Shown here: piece after piece, positions 16,780 to 25,177 of the stretch | Numbering within the stretch: position 1 is the stretch's first letter | Layout of the letters: every line of letters starts with the position of its first letter | Origin: Bacteroidota bacterium | Lineage (GTDB): Bacteria > Bacteroidota > Bacteroidia > Chitinophagales > Chitinophagaceae | Length of the DNA: 64,000 nt | Assembly: GCA_023416995.1 (NCBI GenBank) | Contig: JAEZGI010000027.1 | Span: 219,276 to 283,275, forward strand | Direction: 5' to 3' | The notes under the pieces: generated by a model | What the model saw: only the letters and a program-made list of their open reading frames with translations | Databases searched by the model: none | What the model was told of the DNA's origin: nothing | Translations under genes and position numbers: made by a program

Positions 16780-18057
16780 TTATGACTGCATCCTGATTTT
16801 TACGGCTGCAGCATGGGCTCCCAGGCCCTCTGCATCAGCCATCGCCACAACTGCGGGAGCTATGGACTGTAAACCATCGTAAGTCAAACGTTGGAAGGTT
16901 ATCTTTTTTACAAAACTATCTACGCTTACACCGCTGTATGCCCGTGCAAAACCATTGGTTGGCAAGGTGTGGTTAGTGCCGCTGGCATAATCGCCCACAC
17001 TTTCAGGCGACCAGGGACCGATAAAAACGGAGCCGGCGTTGATTACTTTTTCTGCAAGTTCAGCAGCATCATTGCAGTTAAGGATCAGGTGTTCGGGAGC
17101 GTAAAGATTCAGCAGATCCATCGCTTCGTCAGGGTTCTGTACAAGCACCACTTTACTGTTCTCCAGCGCCTTTTGCGCAAATGATTGCCGGTTAAGGCTG
17201 GTGAGTTGTAGTTGTATGGCCTGGATAACATTATCAACAAGACCTGGACTTGTTGTTACCAGTACAACCTGGCTATCAGCACCATGTTCGGCCTGTGATA
17301 AAAGATCTGCTGCTATAAACTCAGGGTTTGCCGATTCGTCCGCATAAACCGCCACTTCGCTGGGACCGGCAGGCATATCAATCGCTACACCTTCCTGTTG
17401 CGCCAGTTGTTTTGCGAGTGTTACATACTGGTTTCCCGGCCCGAATATTTTTGAAACCTTTGGAACTGATTCGGTACCATAAGTCATTGCAGCAATGGCC
17501 TGAACGCCACCAAGTTTGTAAATGCGGTTGATGCCCACGAGCGATGCGGTATATAAAATGGCCGGGTGTAATTTCCCATCACGTGAAGGTGGCGAACATA
17601 AAATTACTTCGCGGCAACCAGCGATAGCTGCAGGCACCCCAAGCATTAATATAGTAGAGAACAAAGGGGCCGTTCCGCCGGGGATATATAAACCAACTTT
17701 TTCAATGGCAACTGATTTCCGCCAGCATACAACCCCGGGCATGGTTTCCACTGACTCGGGACTGGCCACCTGTGAAAGGTGAAAGGTTTCAATATTTTGT
17801 TTTGCAAGCCTGATGGCCGCTTTCAACTCGTCGGATAATAATGCAGCAGCAGCCTCTGTTTCTGCTGGTGTAACAAGAAAATCTTTTAGTACCACACCAT
17901 CAAACGCCTCTGTAAATTTCCTTAATGCCTTATCGCCTTTTTTGCGTACCCGCTTCATTACCTTTCTGACCCTGGGTTCCAGTTCATCCTGCAACATAGA
18001 AGGTCTCTCAAGTATGGCTGACCAGCTTTCGGTTGGCGCGTGTTTGTATAATTTCAT
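16780..18057 (-). CDS. hisD: Histidinol dehydrogenase
   Basis: 425 residues, full length. Zinc enzyme that oxidises histidinol to histidine in two NAD-dependent steps. Motifs: GLYIPGGTAPLFSTILMLGVPA, KIFGPGNQYVT, DMPAGPSEVAVYAD, LLSQAEHGADSQVVLVT, YAPEHL, and the C-terminal AEGLGAHAAAVKIR. 9 nt from hisG. Confidence 0.97.
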   Translation of the reverse strand: MKLYKHAPTESWSAILERPSMLQDELEPRVRKVMKRVRKKGDKALRKFTEAFDGVVLKDFLVTPAETEAAAALLSDELKAAIRLAKQNIETFHLSQVASPESVETMPGVVCWRKSVAIEKVGLYIPGGTAPLFSTILMLGVPAAIAGCREVILCSPPSRDGKLHPAILYTASLVGINRIYKLGGVQAIAAMTYGTESVPKVSKIFGPGNQYVTLAKQLAQQEGVAIDMPAGPSEVAVYADESANPEFIAADLLSQAEHGADSQVVLVTTSPGLVDNVIQAIQLQLTSLNRQSFAQKALENSKVVLVQNPDEAMDLLNLYAPEHLILNCNDAAELAEKVINAGSVFIGPWSPESVGDYASGTNHTLPTNGFARAYSGVSVDSFVKKITFQRLTYDGLQSIAPAVVAMADAEGLGAHAAAVKIRMQS

Positions 18058-18066
18058 ACAATGGTT

Positions 18067-18924
18067 TTAAAGGATCATTTTTTCTATCGGGATAACCAGG
18101 ATACCCTGTGCGCCGGCAGCTTTGAGTTTTTCGATGATATCCCAGAATTCGTTTTCACTCAAAACACTATGCACACTGCTCCATCCAGGGGCGGCGAGTG
18201 GTAATACCGTAGGACTTTTCATACCGGGTAATAAGCCAATGATCTCCTGCAGATTGTCGTTGGGCGCATTCAGCAAAATGTATTTGGTGTTTTTTGCTTT
18301 TTTGACAGCGCGGATCCGGAACAGGAATTTATCGAGTGTGGCTTTCTTTTCAGGCGAAAGATTATTGTTACTCACCAGTACGGCCTGTGAACGCATCACC
18401 GTTTCAACTTCTTTTAAACCATTCATAAACAAAGTAGAACCGCTGCTTACAAGATCAACGATCGCATCCGCAAGGCCAATTCCCGGAGCGATTTCCACCG
18501 AACCGCTGATCTCATGGATCTCGGCGTTCACATTGTTATCATTTAAAAACTGCTGAACTATTACCGGGTAAGTAGTGGCAATCTTTTTGTTGTTGAGGTA
18601 AGCGATGTTTTCGTAGTTTTCAGCTCTGCTAACGGCGATGGACAGCCGACATTTTCCAAAACCGAGCTGTTCGATCACCTGCACTTGTTTCTTCTTTTCG
18701 TAAACAACATTTTCGCCGACGATGCCAATATCGGCAACCGCGTCTTCAACATATTGAGGAATATCATCATCCCTTAAGAAATAAATTTCCATCGGGAAGT
18801 TATCAGCTTCGGTTTTTAGTTTGTTTACACCGTTTTTCAGATCGATGCCACAATCTTTTAAAAGTTTGATGGAATCCTCGTTGAGCCGGCCCGACTTCTG
18901 AATGGCAATTTTAAGTTTTGTCAT
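18067..18924 (-). CDS. hisG: ATP phosphoribosyltransferase, long form
   Basis: 285 residues from the ATG at 18924 (MTKLKIAIQKSGRLNEDS); an ATG three codons earlier (18933) is an alternative. First and committed step of histidine synthesis. The catalytic domain (about 1-210) has IAIQKSGRLNEDS, VADIGIVGENVVYE and the PRPP loop DLVSSGSTL. The last ~75 residues (MKSPTVLPLAAPGWSSVHSVL... and QGILVIPIEKMIL) are the ACT-like regulatory domain of the long form, which binds histidine for feedback inhibition, so no HisZ partner is needed. First gene after the his attenuator. Confidence 0.96.
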   Translation of the reverse strand: MTKLKIAIQKSGRLNEDSIKLLKDCGIDLKNGVNKLKTEADNFPMEIYFLRDDDIPQYVEDAVADIGIVGENVVYEKKKQVQVIEQLGFGKCRLSIAVSRAENYENIAYLNNKKIATTYPVIVQQFLNDNNVNAEIHEISGSVEIAPGIGLADAIVDLVSSGSTLFMNGLKEVETVMRSQAVLVSNNNLSPEKKATLDKFLFRIRAVKKAKNTKYILLNAPNDNLQEIIGLLPGMKSPTVLPLAAPGWSSVHSVLSENEFWDIIEKLKAAGAQGILVIPIEKMIL

Positions 18925-18938
18925 TTTGTTCATTTAGG

Positions 18939-18957
18939 GCAATACACCTGGTATTGC
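18939..18957 (-). other. Hairpin in the hisG 5' region
   Basis: GCAATAC (minus 18957-18951) pairs with GTATTGC (18945-18939), 5-nt loop, without a T-run. It lies between the attenuator terminator and hisG. Role unknown; it could protect or modulate translation of the read-through mRNA. Confidence 0.45.
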
Positions 18958-18964
18958 TGTGCGC

Positions 18965-18996
18965 CAAAGAAAAAGGGCTTACAACCTGTAAGCCCT
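18965..18996 (-). terminator. his attenuator terminator
   Basis: On the minus strand, a perfect 10-bp stem AGGGCTTACA (18996-18987) / TGTAAGCCCT (18983-18974), loop GGT, then TTTTCTTT. It lies 36 nt after the hisL stop and about 40 nt before hisG. Confidence 0.93.
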
Positions 18997-19036
18997 CATG
19001 TTTGATTAAATATATTTAAAACATACACCGGCCTAC
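18988..19036 (-). promoter_or_regulatory. his antiterminator
   Basis: On the minus strand GTAGGCC (19036-19030), overlapping the hisL stop codon, can pair with GGCTTAC (18994-18988) in the 5' arm of the terminator: 7 bp with one G-U. An AT-rich inner hairpin (ATGTTT/AAACAT) brings the arms together. A ribosome at the stop codon would block it; one stalled on the His codons would not. Confidence 0.75.
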
Positions 19037-19083
19037 CCTTTTGAGTAAACGTGGTGGTGATGAATATTTGCTGTTTGAATCAT
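19033..19083 (-). CDS. hisL: his operon leader peptide
   Basis: A 17-codon ORF whose product reads MIQTANIHHHHVYSKG: four consecutive His codons. It is followed by an antiterminator, an intrinsic terminator and hisG. The ATG is 7 nt after an exact Bacteroidota -7 box, so the mRNA is probably leaderless. The same layout as the trp leader elsewhere in this window (codon run, antiterminator arm at the stop codon, no separate 1:2 pause hairpin visible) supports both calls. Confidence 0.93.
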   Translation of the reverse strand: MIQTANIHHHHVYSKG

Positions 19084-19090
19084 TGAACCG

Positions 19091-19121
19091 CAAATTTAAA
19101 GGCAATTATCTTTGAATCAAA
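19091..19121 (-). promoter_or_regulatory. his operon promoter
   Basis: On the minus strand TTTG (19121-19118), 19 nt, then TAAATTTG (19098-19091): an exact Bacteroidota -33/-7 pair, followed by C and then six more nt to the hisL ATG. Confidence 0.85.
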
Positions 19122-19171
19122 AAAATTAATTACTGATTTACCAAACGGTGAAATTGGTAACTTTCGTCACC

Positions 19172-19975
19172 ATGAGAAGTATGTTGAGATCCCTGCTATT
19201 TGTACCGGTCATTGCATTGACCATAACGTCCCACGAAAGCTTTGCCCAGAAACGGAAATCACCCTCCAGGCTGGTCTGGAGCGATGAGTTCAGCTATACC
19301 GGTTTGCCCGATTCCACGAAATGGAATTATGATACCGGGGGACACGGATGGGGAAACAATGAATTACAATTTTACACGCGGGCGCGCAAAGAAAATGCCC
19401 GGGTTGAAAACGGTCAGCTGGTTATTGAGGCCCACAGGGAACCCTGGGAAGGTAAAGAATACACCTCTGCAAGACTTGTTACCAAGGGCAAAGGTGATTG
19501 GAAATATGGACGGATCGAAGTACGTGCCCGTCTCCCAAAGGGGCTCGGCACCTGGCCGGCCATCTGGATGCTGGGCTCCGCCACACCACTCAAATGGCCG
19601 GATGATGGCGAGATCGACATCATGGAGCATGTAGGTTATAACCAGGGATATATTCATGGTTCGGTTCACACAAAAAAATACAACCATAATATTGGAACAC
19701 AAAAAACCGATACGGTTTACCTGGCGGACTGTTCTGAACAATTCCATGTTTACAGTATGGAATGGAACGAAAAGACCTTATCAGTTGCGGTGGATGGTAA
19801 AACTTTTTTCACTTTTAATAATGAAGGCACCGGCAAAGAAGCCTGGCCATTTGATGATAAGTTTTACCTGCTCTTAAATGTAGCCGTTGGAGGAAACTGG
19901 GGCGGCGCAAAGGGTGTAGATCGAAACATTTACCCGATAAAAATGGAAGTTGATTATGTACGCGTGTATCAATAA
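19172..19975 (+). CDS. Secreted glycoside hydrolase family 16 (beta-glucanase / laminarinase type)
   Basis: 267 residues from the ATG at 19172; a GTG at 19148 in the same frame is less likely. A variant -7 box (TAACTTTC at 19158-19165) stands just before the ATG. A signal peptide ends near ESFAQ. The catalytic beta-jelly-roll follows: LVWSDEFSYTG, WGNNELQFYT, ARLVTKGKGDWKYGRIEVRA, and the active site GEIDIMEHVG, in which the first Glu is the nucleophile and the second the acid/base (ExDxxE). The C-terminal YPIKMEVDYVRVYQ is typical of the fold end. It would cleave beta-1,3 or mixed-linked glucans outside the cell. The exact specificity is not readable. Confidence 0.93.
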   Translation: MRSMLRSLLFVPVIALTITSHESFAQKRKSPSRLVWSDEFSYTGLPDSTKWNYDTGGHGWGNNELQFYTRARKENARVENGQLVIEAHREPWEGKEYTSARLVTKGKGDWKYGRIEVRARLPKGLGTWPAIWMLGSATPLKWPDDGEIDIMEHVGYNQGYIHGSVHTKKYNHNIGTQKTDTVYLADCSEQFHVYSMEWNEKTLSVAVDGKTFFTFNNEGTGKEAWPFDDKFYLLLNVAVGGNWGGAKGVDRNIYPIKMEVDYVRVYQ

Positions 19976-19988
19976 TAAAAATCAAACT

Positions 19989-22439
19989 ATGACAAAACTG
20001 CTTTTCTTCTTTTTACTGTTAACGGGCATCAGGGTTTTGGCCCAGGATGACCAGGGCTACAAAACACCACCAAAAGATATTCTTGATCTTGTGATGGCAA
20101 AACCGACACCCGGTGTAAGCATTGATGAAAAAGGTGAATGGTTGCTGATGCTTGAAAGAAGTTCGTTCCCGACTGTTGAAGAACTGGCCCAGCCCGAGTT
20201 GCGGATTGCCGGCCTGCGCATCAACCCAAATAATTTCGGACCAAGCAGAAGCACCTACACCAGTGGCTTTAACCTTAAAAATATCAGGACCGGACAAGTG
20301 CATGAGGTCAAAGGTCTTCCGAAAGATCTGCAGGCTGGATCCGTTCAATGGAACCCATCCAATAATAAAATAGCATTTACAAATACTACCAATGATCAGA
20401 TTCATTTATGGGTTATTGATGTGGCTACCCAAACTGCAAAACAACTGATCAATGAACCGGTTAATGCGGTTTTAGGAGCACCTTATATGTGGACAGATGA
20501 CGAACATGTTGTGTTCAAAAGCGTGGTATCTGCATTGGATAAACAGCCCAAAAAACCATTGGCACCATCCGGACCGGTGATCCAGGAAAGCAAAGGTAAA
20601 ATGGCGGCCTCACGCACTTACCAGGATCTTATCAAATCGCCTTACGATGAAGCCTTGTTTGAATTTTATGCCACTACGCAACTTAAAAAAGTAAACATCC
20701 ATAGTGGCACTGCTTCAAATCTTGGTTCAACCGCTATATATGGCAGTTGGAACCTGTCGCCGGATAAAAAATATATGCTGGTGCGTACGATCAGCAAACC
20801 TTTCTCCTATCTTTTTCCATGGAGCGGCTTCCCGCATACCATCAAGGTAATTGACGCTGGTTCCGGCGCGGACCTCAAAACACTTGCGCAAAACCCATCA
20901 GCAGAGGGTCAACCTATAGGATTCGATGACGTATCAACCTTCCCGCGCTCATTCTCATGGAGAAATGATGAACCCGCAACGATTACTTTTTTACAGGCGC
21001 TTGATAAAGGATTGGGAAGAACAAATGCACCCTATCGTGATGCGCTGTATGTAACAACACCCACCGGTGATGAGCAACCAAAAGAACTTTTTAAAACCAG
21101 GAAACGGTATGGTGGAATTATCTGGGGCAACAAGGACCTGGCAATTTTTTATGAAAGAATGAGTGCGGACCGGACCATCCGGATGAACCGGCTAAACCCC
21201 TCTACGGGAAAGATTGACAGCCTCTATGAACGCAGCAGTAATGATCAATACGCTGACATCGGCCGGCCGGTGACCGTAAAAAATCAGTTTGATGAAGAGG
21301 TATTGTTTGTAAACAAAGCCGGTGAGTTGATACTGGAATCGTCAGGCGCGGGGCCCAAAGGTGACATGCCTTTGATACAAAGCTGGAACCTTAAAACCGG
21401 CAAAAGAAAATTGCTATGGCAATGTGATGACGGGTATTACGAGTTTGTGGTAAACTTTATCGACCCTGAAAAACTCGTGTTTGTTACGCGCCGGGAGAGC
21501 ACCAATGAAACGCCCAATTATTATCTGCGTGACCTGGGCAAAAAGAAGCCGGCAATAAGCGCCCTCACTACATTCAAAAACCCGTACGCCCAACTGGAGG
21601 GAATAACGAAAGAAAAGATCTCATACAAACGAGCAGATGGCATCGATCTGACCGCAGAGTTATATCTGCCAAAAGGATACGATAAATCTAAAGATGGCCC
21701 TTTACCGGTTTTGATCTGGGCATATCCACGTGAGTACAAATCGGCTGCTGATGCGGCGCAGGTTCGTGGCTCCAAATATACCTTCACAAGTATCTCTTCC
21801 GGGTCACCACTTTTCTGGGTTACCCAGGGCTATGCGGTGATGAACAATGCCGAAATGCCAATTGTAGGGGAAGGTGGAAAAGAACCAAATGACAATTTTG
21901 TTCCGCAGTTATATCTCAATGCTCACGCCGCTATCCAGGCCGTTGCCCAACGTGGTGTTGGCGACAGCAACCGCGTTGCCGTAGGTGGTCATAGTTACGG
22001 TGCTTTTATGACGGCTAACCTGCTTGCACATACGAAATTATTCAAAGCGGGTATCGCAAGAAGCGGTGCATATAATAGAACCCTTACGCCTTTTGGATTT
22101 CAGAGTGAAGAAAGAACATACTGGGAAGCGCCGGAAGTATATAACACCATGTCGCCATTCAGTTATGCAGATAAAATTAAAACACCGTTGTTATTGATTC
22201 ATGGCGATGCTGATAACAATTCAGGTACTTTCCCGATCCAGACTGAGCGACTTTTTAACGCTATTAAAGGGCATGGCGGTACGGTTCGCTATGTTTCACT
22301 GCCTTACGAAAGTCATGGTTATACCGGTAAGGAAAACGTGTTGCATATGTTGTGGGAACAGCACCAATGGCTGGAAACCTATGTAAAAAATCCCAGCCAG
22401 TCTCCAGGAGCCAAAGGCGATCAGAAAAAGGCATTTTAA
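19989..22439 (+). CDS. Secreted prolyl-oligopeptidase family (S9) peptidase, glutamyl-endopeptidase-like
   Basis: 816 residues from the ATG at 19989, which gives the signal peptide MTKLLFFFLLLTGIRVLAQ. The N-terminal ~540 residues look like a beta-propeller (repeated W/Y-rich blades). The C-terminal alpha/beta hydrolase has the nucleophile Ser in GGHSYGAFMTANLL, the acid Asp in LLIHGDADNNSG and the His in LPYESHGYTG. The arrangement resembles the S9D glutamyl endopeptidases known from chloroplasts and Bacteroidota. It starts 13 nt after the GH16 gene and is probably co-transcribed with it. Confidence 0.9.
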   Translation: MTKLLFFFLLLTGIRVLAQDDQGYKTPPKDILDLVMAKPTPGVSIDEKGEWLLMLERSSFPTVEELAQPELRIAGLRINPNNFGPSRSTYTSGFNLKNIRTGQVHEVKGLPKDLQAGSVQWNPSNNKIAFTNTTNDQIHLWVIDVATQTAKQLINEPVNAVLGAPYMWTDDEHVVFKSVVSALDKQPKKPLAPSGPVIQESKGKMAASRTYQDLIKSPYDEALFEFYATTQLKKVNIHSGTASNLGSTAIYGSWNLSPDKKYMLVRTISKPFSYLFPWSGFPHTIKVIDAGSGADLKTLAQNPSAEGQPIGFDDVSTFPRSFSWRNDEPATITFLQALDKGLGRTNAPYRDALYVTTPTGDEQPKELFKTRKRYGGIIWGNKDLAIFYERMSADRTIRMNRLNPSTGKIDSLYERSSNDQYADIGRPVTVKNQFDEEVLFVNKAGELILESSGAGPKGDMPLIQSWNLKTGKRKLLWQCDDGYYEFVVNFIDPEKLVFVTRRESTNETPNYYLRDLGKKKPAISALTTFKNPYAQLEGITKEKISYKRADGIDLTAELYLPKGYDKSKDGPLPVLIWAYPREYKSAADAAQVRGSKYTFTSISSGSPLFWVTQGYAVMNNAEMPIVGEGGKEPNDNFVPQLYLNAHAAIQAVAQRGVGDSNRVAVGGHSYGAFMTANLLAHTKLFKAGIARSGAYNRTLTPFGFQSEERTYWEAPEVYNTMSPFSYADKIKTPLLLIHGDADNNSGTFPIQTERLFNAIKGHGGTVRYVSLPYESHGYTGKENVLHMLWEQHQWLETYVKNPSQSPGAKGDQKKAF

Positions 22440-22458
22440 AACTGGTTTAAAAAACCGA

Positions 22459-22482
22459 CCCGGCCGCTGGCCGGGTTTTTTT
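22459..22482 (+). terminator. Intrinsic terminator
   Basis: CCCGGCC (22459-22465), loop GCT, GGCCGGG (22469-22475), then seven T. Ends the GH16-S9 unit. Confidence 0.9.
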
Positions 22483-22550
22483 ATACCATCAGTTTTAACA
22501 ATACCTGTACAACCCGGTGCGGCGAATCTGTATCTTAGAAATGCTGAACT

Positions 22551-22955
22551 ATGAAAAAGAAATTTACTTTCACGAGCCTCCTGTTTGTCTGCCTTGCCGC
22601 ATCGGCGCAGAAACTTGACAGCCTGTATTTCAACCTCTATACTGATAGTTTAAAAAAAGGCACCTTCAATTATATCAATGTCGACGGCCGTTTTTCTGAT
22701 GGGCGCTACCAGCCTTTAACTGCAAAGGAGTTGGTATTCACCTGCGACGCCGGTAAGTTCGAAGGCAACAGCCTTTATCTCGACAGCACTACAAAGGTCG
22801 ACAAGGTAGTCGTCAAAATCGCATTGAAATCCGATACAACTATATTCCGTGAGAAAATAATCTATATCAAGAAATCGGCAGACAATGAAAGGCTGAAGAC
22901 CATGGAAGAAGTAATGCCTTCCAGGCGGCGAAACAGATCAACCCGTTTTCAATGA
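22551..22955 (+). CDS. Small secreted protein of unknown function
   Basis: 134 residues with a clear signal peptide (MKKKFTFTSLLFVCLAASAQ). The mature part is beta-rich (KGTFNYINVDGRFSDGRYQPLTAKELVFTC and 'VVVKIALKSDTTIFREKIIYIK' style strands) and ends in a basic tail (SRRRNRSTRF). No family recognised. A loosely matching -7 box (TATCTTAG) lies 14 nt before the ATG. Its stop is directly adjacent to the end of the convergent aldolase gene, with no space between. Confidence 0.75.
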   Translation: MKKKFTFTSLLFVCLAASAQKLDSLYFNLYTDSLKKGTFNYINVDGRFSDGRYQPLTAKELVFTCDAGKFEGNSLYLDSTTKVDKVVVKIALKSDTTIFREKIIYIKKSADNERLKTMEEVMPSRRRNRSTRFQ

Positions 22956-23603
22956 TTACTTGCGAGCGTCTTCGAGGAATTTTGCAAGCCCGATATCAGT
23001 CAAAGGATGTTTCAACAATCCAAGGATTGAATCCAACGGACAGGTACAAACATCAGCGCCTGCTTCAGCACATCTTACAATATGAAGACCGTTGCGGATA
23101 GATGCAGCAAGAATTTCAGTTTTGAAACCCTGTAAAGTATAGATCTGTGCAATTTGAGCAATCAGTTCAACACCATCCCAGGTACTGTCATCAATTCTTC
23201 CGATAAAAGGAGATACATAAGTGGCACCGGCTTTTGCAGCGAGAATTGCCTGGCCGGCAGAAAACACTAAAGTGCAATTGGTACGGATACCGTTGTCAGA
23301 AAACCATTTTAAGGCTTTGATACCGTCTTTGATCATCGGCACCTTTACAACGATGTTTGGATGTATCGCTGCAAGTTTTTTACCTTCTTCAACGATTGCA
23401 TTGAATTCAGTAGAGATAACCTCTGCACTCACATCACCATCAACCATTTCACAGATATCAAGATAGTGTTTGGTTACTGCGGCTTCGCCTTTGATGCCTT
23501 CTTTGGCCATCAGTGAAGGATTGGTGGTTACACCATCCAGGATACCGAGTTCATACGCTTCTTTAATCTGGGAAAGATTTGCTGTATCTATAAAAAATTT
23601 CAT
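22956..23603 (-). CDS. fsa: Fructose-6-phosphate aldolase / small transaldolase-like protein
   Basis: 215 residues, the short class of transaldolase-family TIM barrels. N-terminal MKFFIDTANLSQIKEAYELG and GVTTNPSLMAKEG are family signatures. The Schiff-base lysine is in HPNIVVKVPMIKDGI, followed by TNCTLVFSAGQA and YVSPFIGRIDD. Members act either as fructose-6-phosphate aldolase or as transaldolase in the pentose phosphate pathway. The sequence alone does not separate the two. Confidence 0.9.
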   Translation of the reverse strand: MKFFIDTANLSQIKEAYELGILDGVTTNPSLMAKEGIKGEAAVTKHYLDICEMVDGDVSAEVISTEFNAIVEEGKKLAAIHPNIVVKVPMIKDGIKALKWFSDNGIRTNCTLVFSAGQAILAAKAGATYVSPFIGRIDDSTWDGVELIAQIAQIYTLQGFKTEILAASIRNGLHIVRCAEAGADVCTCPLDSILGLLKHPLTDIGLAKFLEDARK

Positions 23604-23680
23604 GAGTGGAAAAGTTTTAGATTATGGTGAATAGAGCTCCGAAAAATTTATATTAACCTTGCGTTTTTTAAATAAAAAAA

Positions 23681-23778
23681 CGGCAGATTACTTACATCGC
23701 ACCGCTACAACCGCCTACCCTTGCTGTCTTCCGACCCTGGGGGAGTTCAGCAGGAGCTGGTCGTGTAAGACCTGCCGG
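23681..23778 (-). ncRNA. ffs: Signal recognition particle RNA (4.5S-type)
   Basis: About 98 nt on the minus strand. The hallmark domain IV is clear: a GGAA tetraloop closed by GTC/GAC with the flanking asymmetric loop, reading CAGGGTCGGAAGACAGCAAG. The ends CGGCAGGTCTTAC and GTAAGTAATCTGCCG pair to close the hairpin. A T-run follows the 3' end. It is the short form without an Alu domain, as usual in Bacteroidota. It binds Ffh for co-translational membrane targeting. Confidence 0.92.
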
Positions 23779-23782
23779 GCGG

Positions 23783-23790
23783 CAAAGATA
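23783..23790 (-). promoter_or_regulatory. -7 box of the SRP RNA gene
   Basis: TATCTTTG on the minus strand, an exact TAnnTTTG, followed by C. The expected RNA 5' end is 5-6 nt downstream, which gives a local calibration of box-to-start distance for this genome. Confidence 0.8.
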
Positions 23791-23839
23791 GTGCATAAAA
23801 AAGTTTTAAAATAAAAAATCAGAATTTTTTACTGTTGAT

Positions 23840-25114
23840 TTATCTCCGGCCAGTTAATGAGTTTACACGGGTGATCCCAATGAGCTGATCATATCTTTCT
23901 GCCAATCCACGGTAATACACCAGGATGGTGTACTCATTCTCGGTTTCCCAGTAATTGCCTTCTGTAAATTCAAATGATGCCACACGTTTCGGATCACCAC
24001 GATCGATGGTTACATAACTATAATCGTAATATCCCTGCTTTAAAAACAAGGTCCTCTCATAAACTCCCTTCTCCACGTTGAACTGCATTTTTGCTGTATC
24101 AGACAGGTTGTAATCACTGAGCTTTCCAAAAAGATAGATGTCGCGGTTGGGCATCACGGTGTTACCAGGTGGCACATAACTAAATCGCACCGTGGCGTAA
24201 TCAGCCTGCCAGTAAGGATTGATGCTTTCAGAAGGCTCGATCCTGAACATACCATTCATATCGCGAAAAAAATTAAACTTTTGTTGGCTGCGATCAGCGT
24301 CGGGTCGGACAATGATTTCTGTATTGGATGTAGAATATTTGGCCGATGCTACCCGATCGCTTTGTAATCTGAAACTGCGCAGATCGATCCATCGCCATTC
24401 CTTACCCGCAGCAAACACTGCATCGTTTTCTAGATTATACTCGAGTGTGTTGCGCGAAACAAAGGTTGGCTTGATGTTCTGCACGGCATTGTCCCAGCGG
24501 TTGTTCTGCAGGATCACCACCTTCACCTGTTGCTGTGGATTCAACACATTTAATCTCTCGCCTATATTGACCCGGAATTGCAACTTTTGATGCGTGCGGA
24601 ATACCTGGCCGCTGAAAGGTTGCATCACCTGGGCCGGTATTGAAGCCAGGTCGGTAACCACCAGCATACGTTTGGTAAAGATCACTTTCGATGTATCCCC
24701 ATCACGGAAAACCTTAAGGATATAATTGCCCGCTTTGCTCGGAACACAATTTCTATCGGGTAAGGTTGCCTGGTAATGTACATAACGGGTAAAGGCTACC
24801 GATGATACACGGTAGGTAGTGAGCCTCACTTGCGAAAAACCCTTTATATAATCGAACTGGCTCAGATTAACCGGCGTCCAGTCTGCATTACAAAGCTGGT
24901 AAGTATAGGAATAGTTACTTACAGAATTTGTCATATCATCAAAATGCAATTCAAGACGATCAGAACTGTTTAGCGACATCGTTGGAAATGCAAGCTGGTT
25001 ACCGTATGGATGCAGTTGAACAGTCTTGATACGTGTGTCATAAACCGCATCTGGTATTTGCGCTGACAATAACTGGAAACCCAACAGGGAAAATGCTATC
25101 AAAATATACTTCAT
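23840..25114 (-). CDS. DUF5103 protein, type IX secretion plug-like
   Basis: 424 residues from the ATG at 25114 (MKYILIAFSLLGFQLLSAQ signal peptide); an upstream in-frame ATG at 25132 adds six residues that spoil the signal. Family features: the N-terminal DAVYDTRIKTVQLHP, LELHFDDM, YSYTYQLCNADWTPVNLSQFDYI, and a C-terminal 'YDYSYVTIDRG...EFTEGNYWETENEYTILVYYR' region (the latter part positions about 375-415). DUF5103 proteins are the plug that closes the periplasmic side of the SprA translocon in type IX secretion, acting in the periplasm. Divergent from the neighbouring permease. Confidence 0.88.
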   Translation of the reverse strand: MKYILIAFSLLGFQLLSAQIPDAVYDTRIKTVQLHPYGNQLAFPTMSLNSSDRLELHFDDMTNSVSNYSYTYQLCNADWTPVNLSQFDYIKGFSQVRLTTYRVSSVAFTRYVHYQATLPDRNCVPSKAGNYILKVFRDGDTSKVIFTKRMLVVTDLASIPAQVMQPFSGQVFRTHQKLQFRVNIGERLNVLNPQQQVKVVILQNNRWDNAVQNIKPTFVSRNTLEYNLENDAVFAAGKEWRWIDLRSFRLQSDRVASAKYSTSNTEIIVRPDADRSQQKFNFFRDMNGMFRIEPSESINPYWQADYATVRFSYVPPGNTVMPNRDIYLFGKLSDYNLSDTAKMQFNVEKGVYERTLFLKQGYYDYSYVTIDRGDPKRVASFEFTEGNYWETENEYTILVYYRGLAERYDQLIGITRVNSLTGRR

Positions 25115-25151
25115 CACAACAACTATAGCCACAAACTACAAACTTTTCAGC

Positions 25152-25159
25152 TATTTTTG
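25152..25159 (+). promoter_or_regulatory. -7 box of the FtsX-like permease gene
   Basis: TATTTTTG, an exact TAnnTTTG. It overlaps the TTG at 25157 and so argues for the downstream TTG at 25178 as the real start. Confidence 0.55.
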
Positions 25160-25177
25160 GACATTAAAGGTCCCCGT

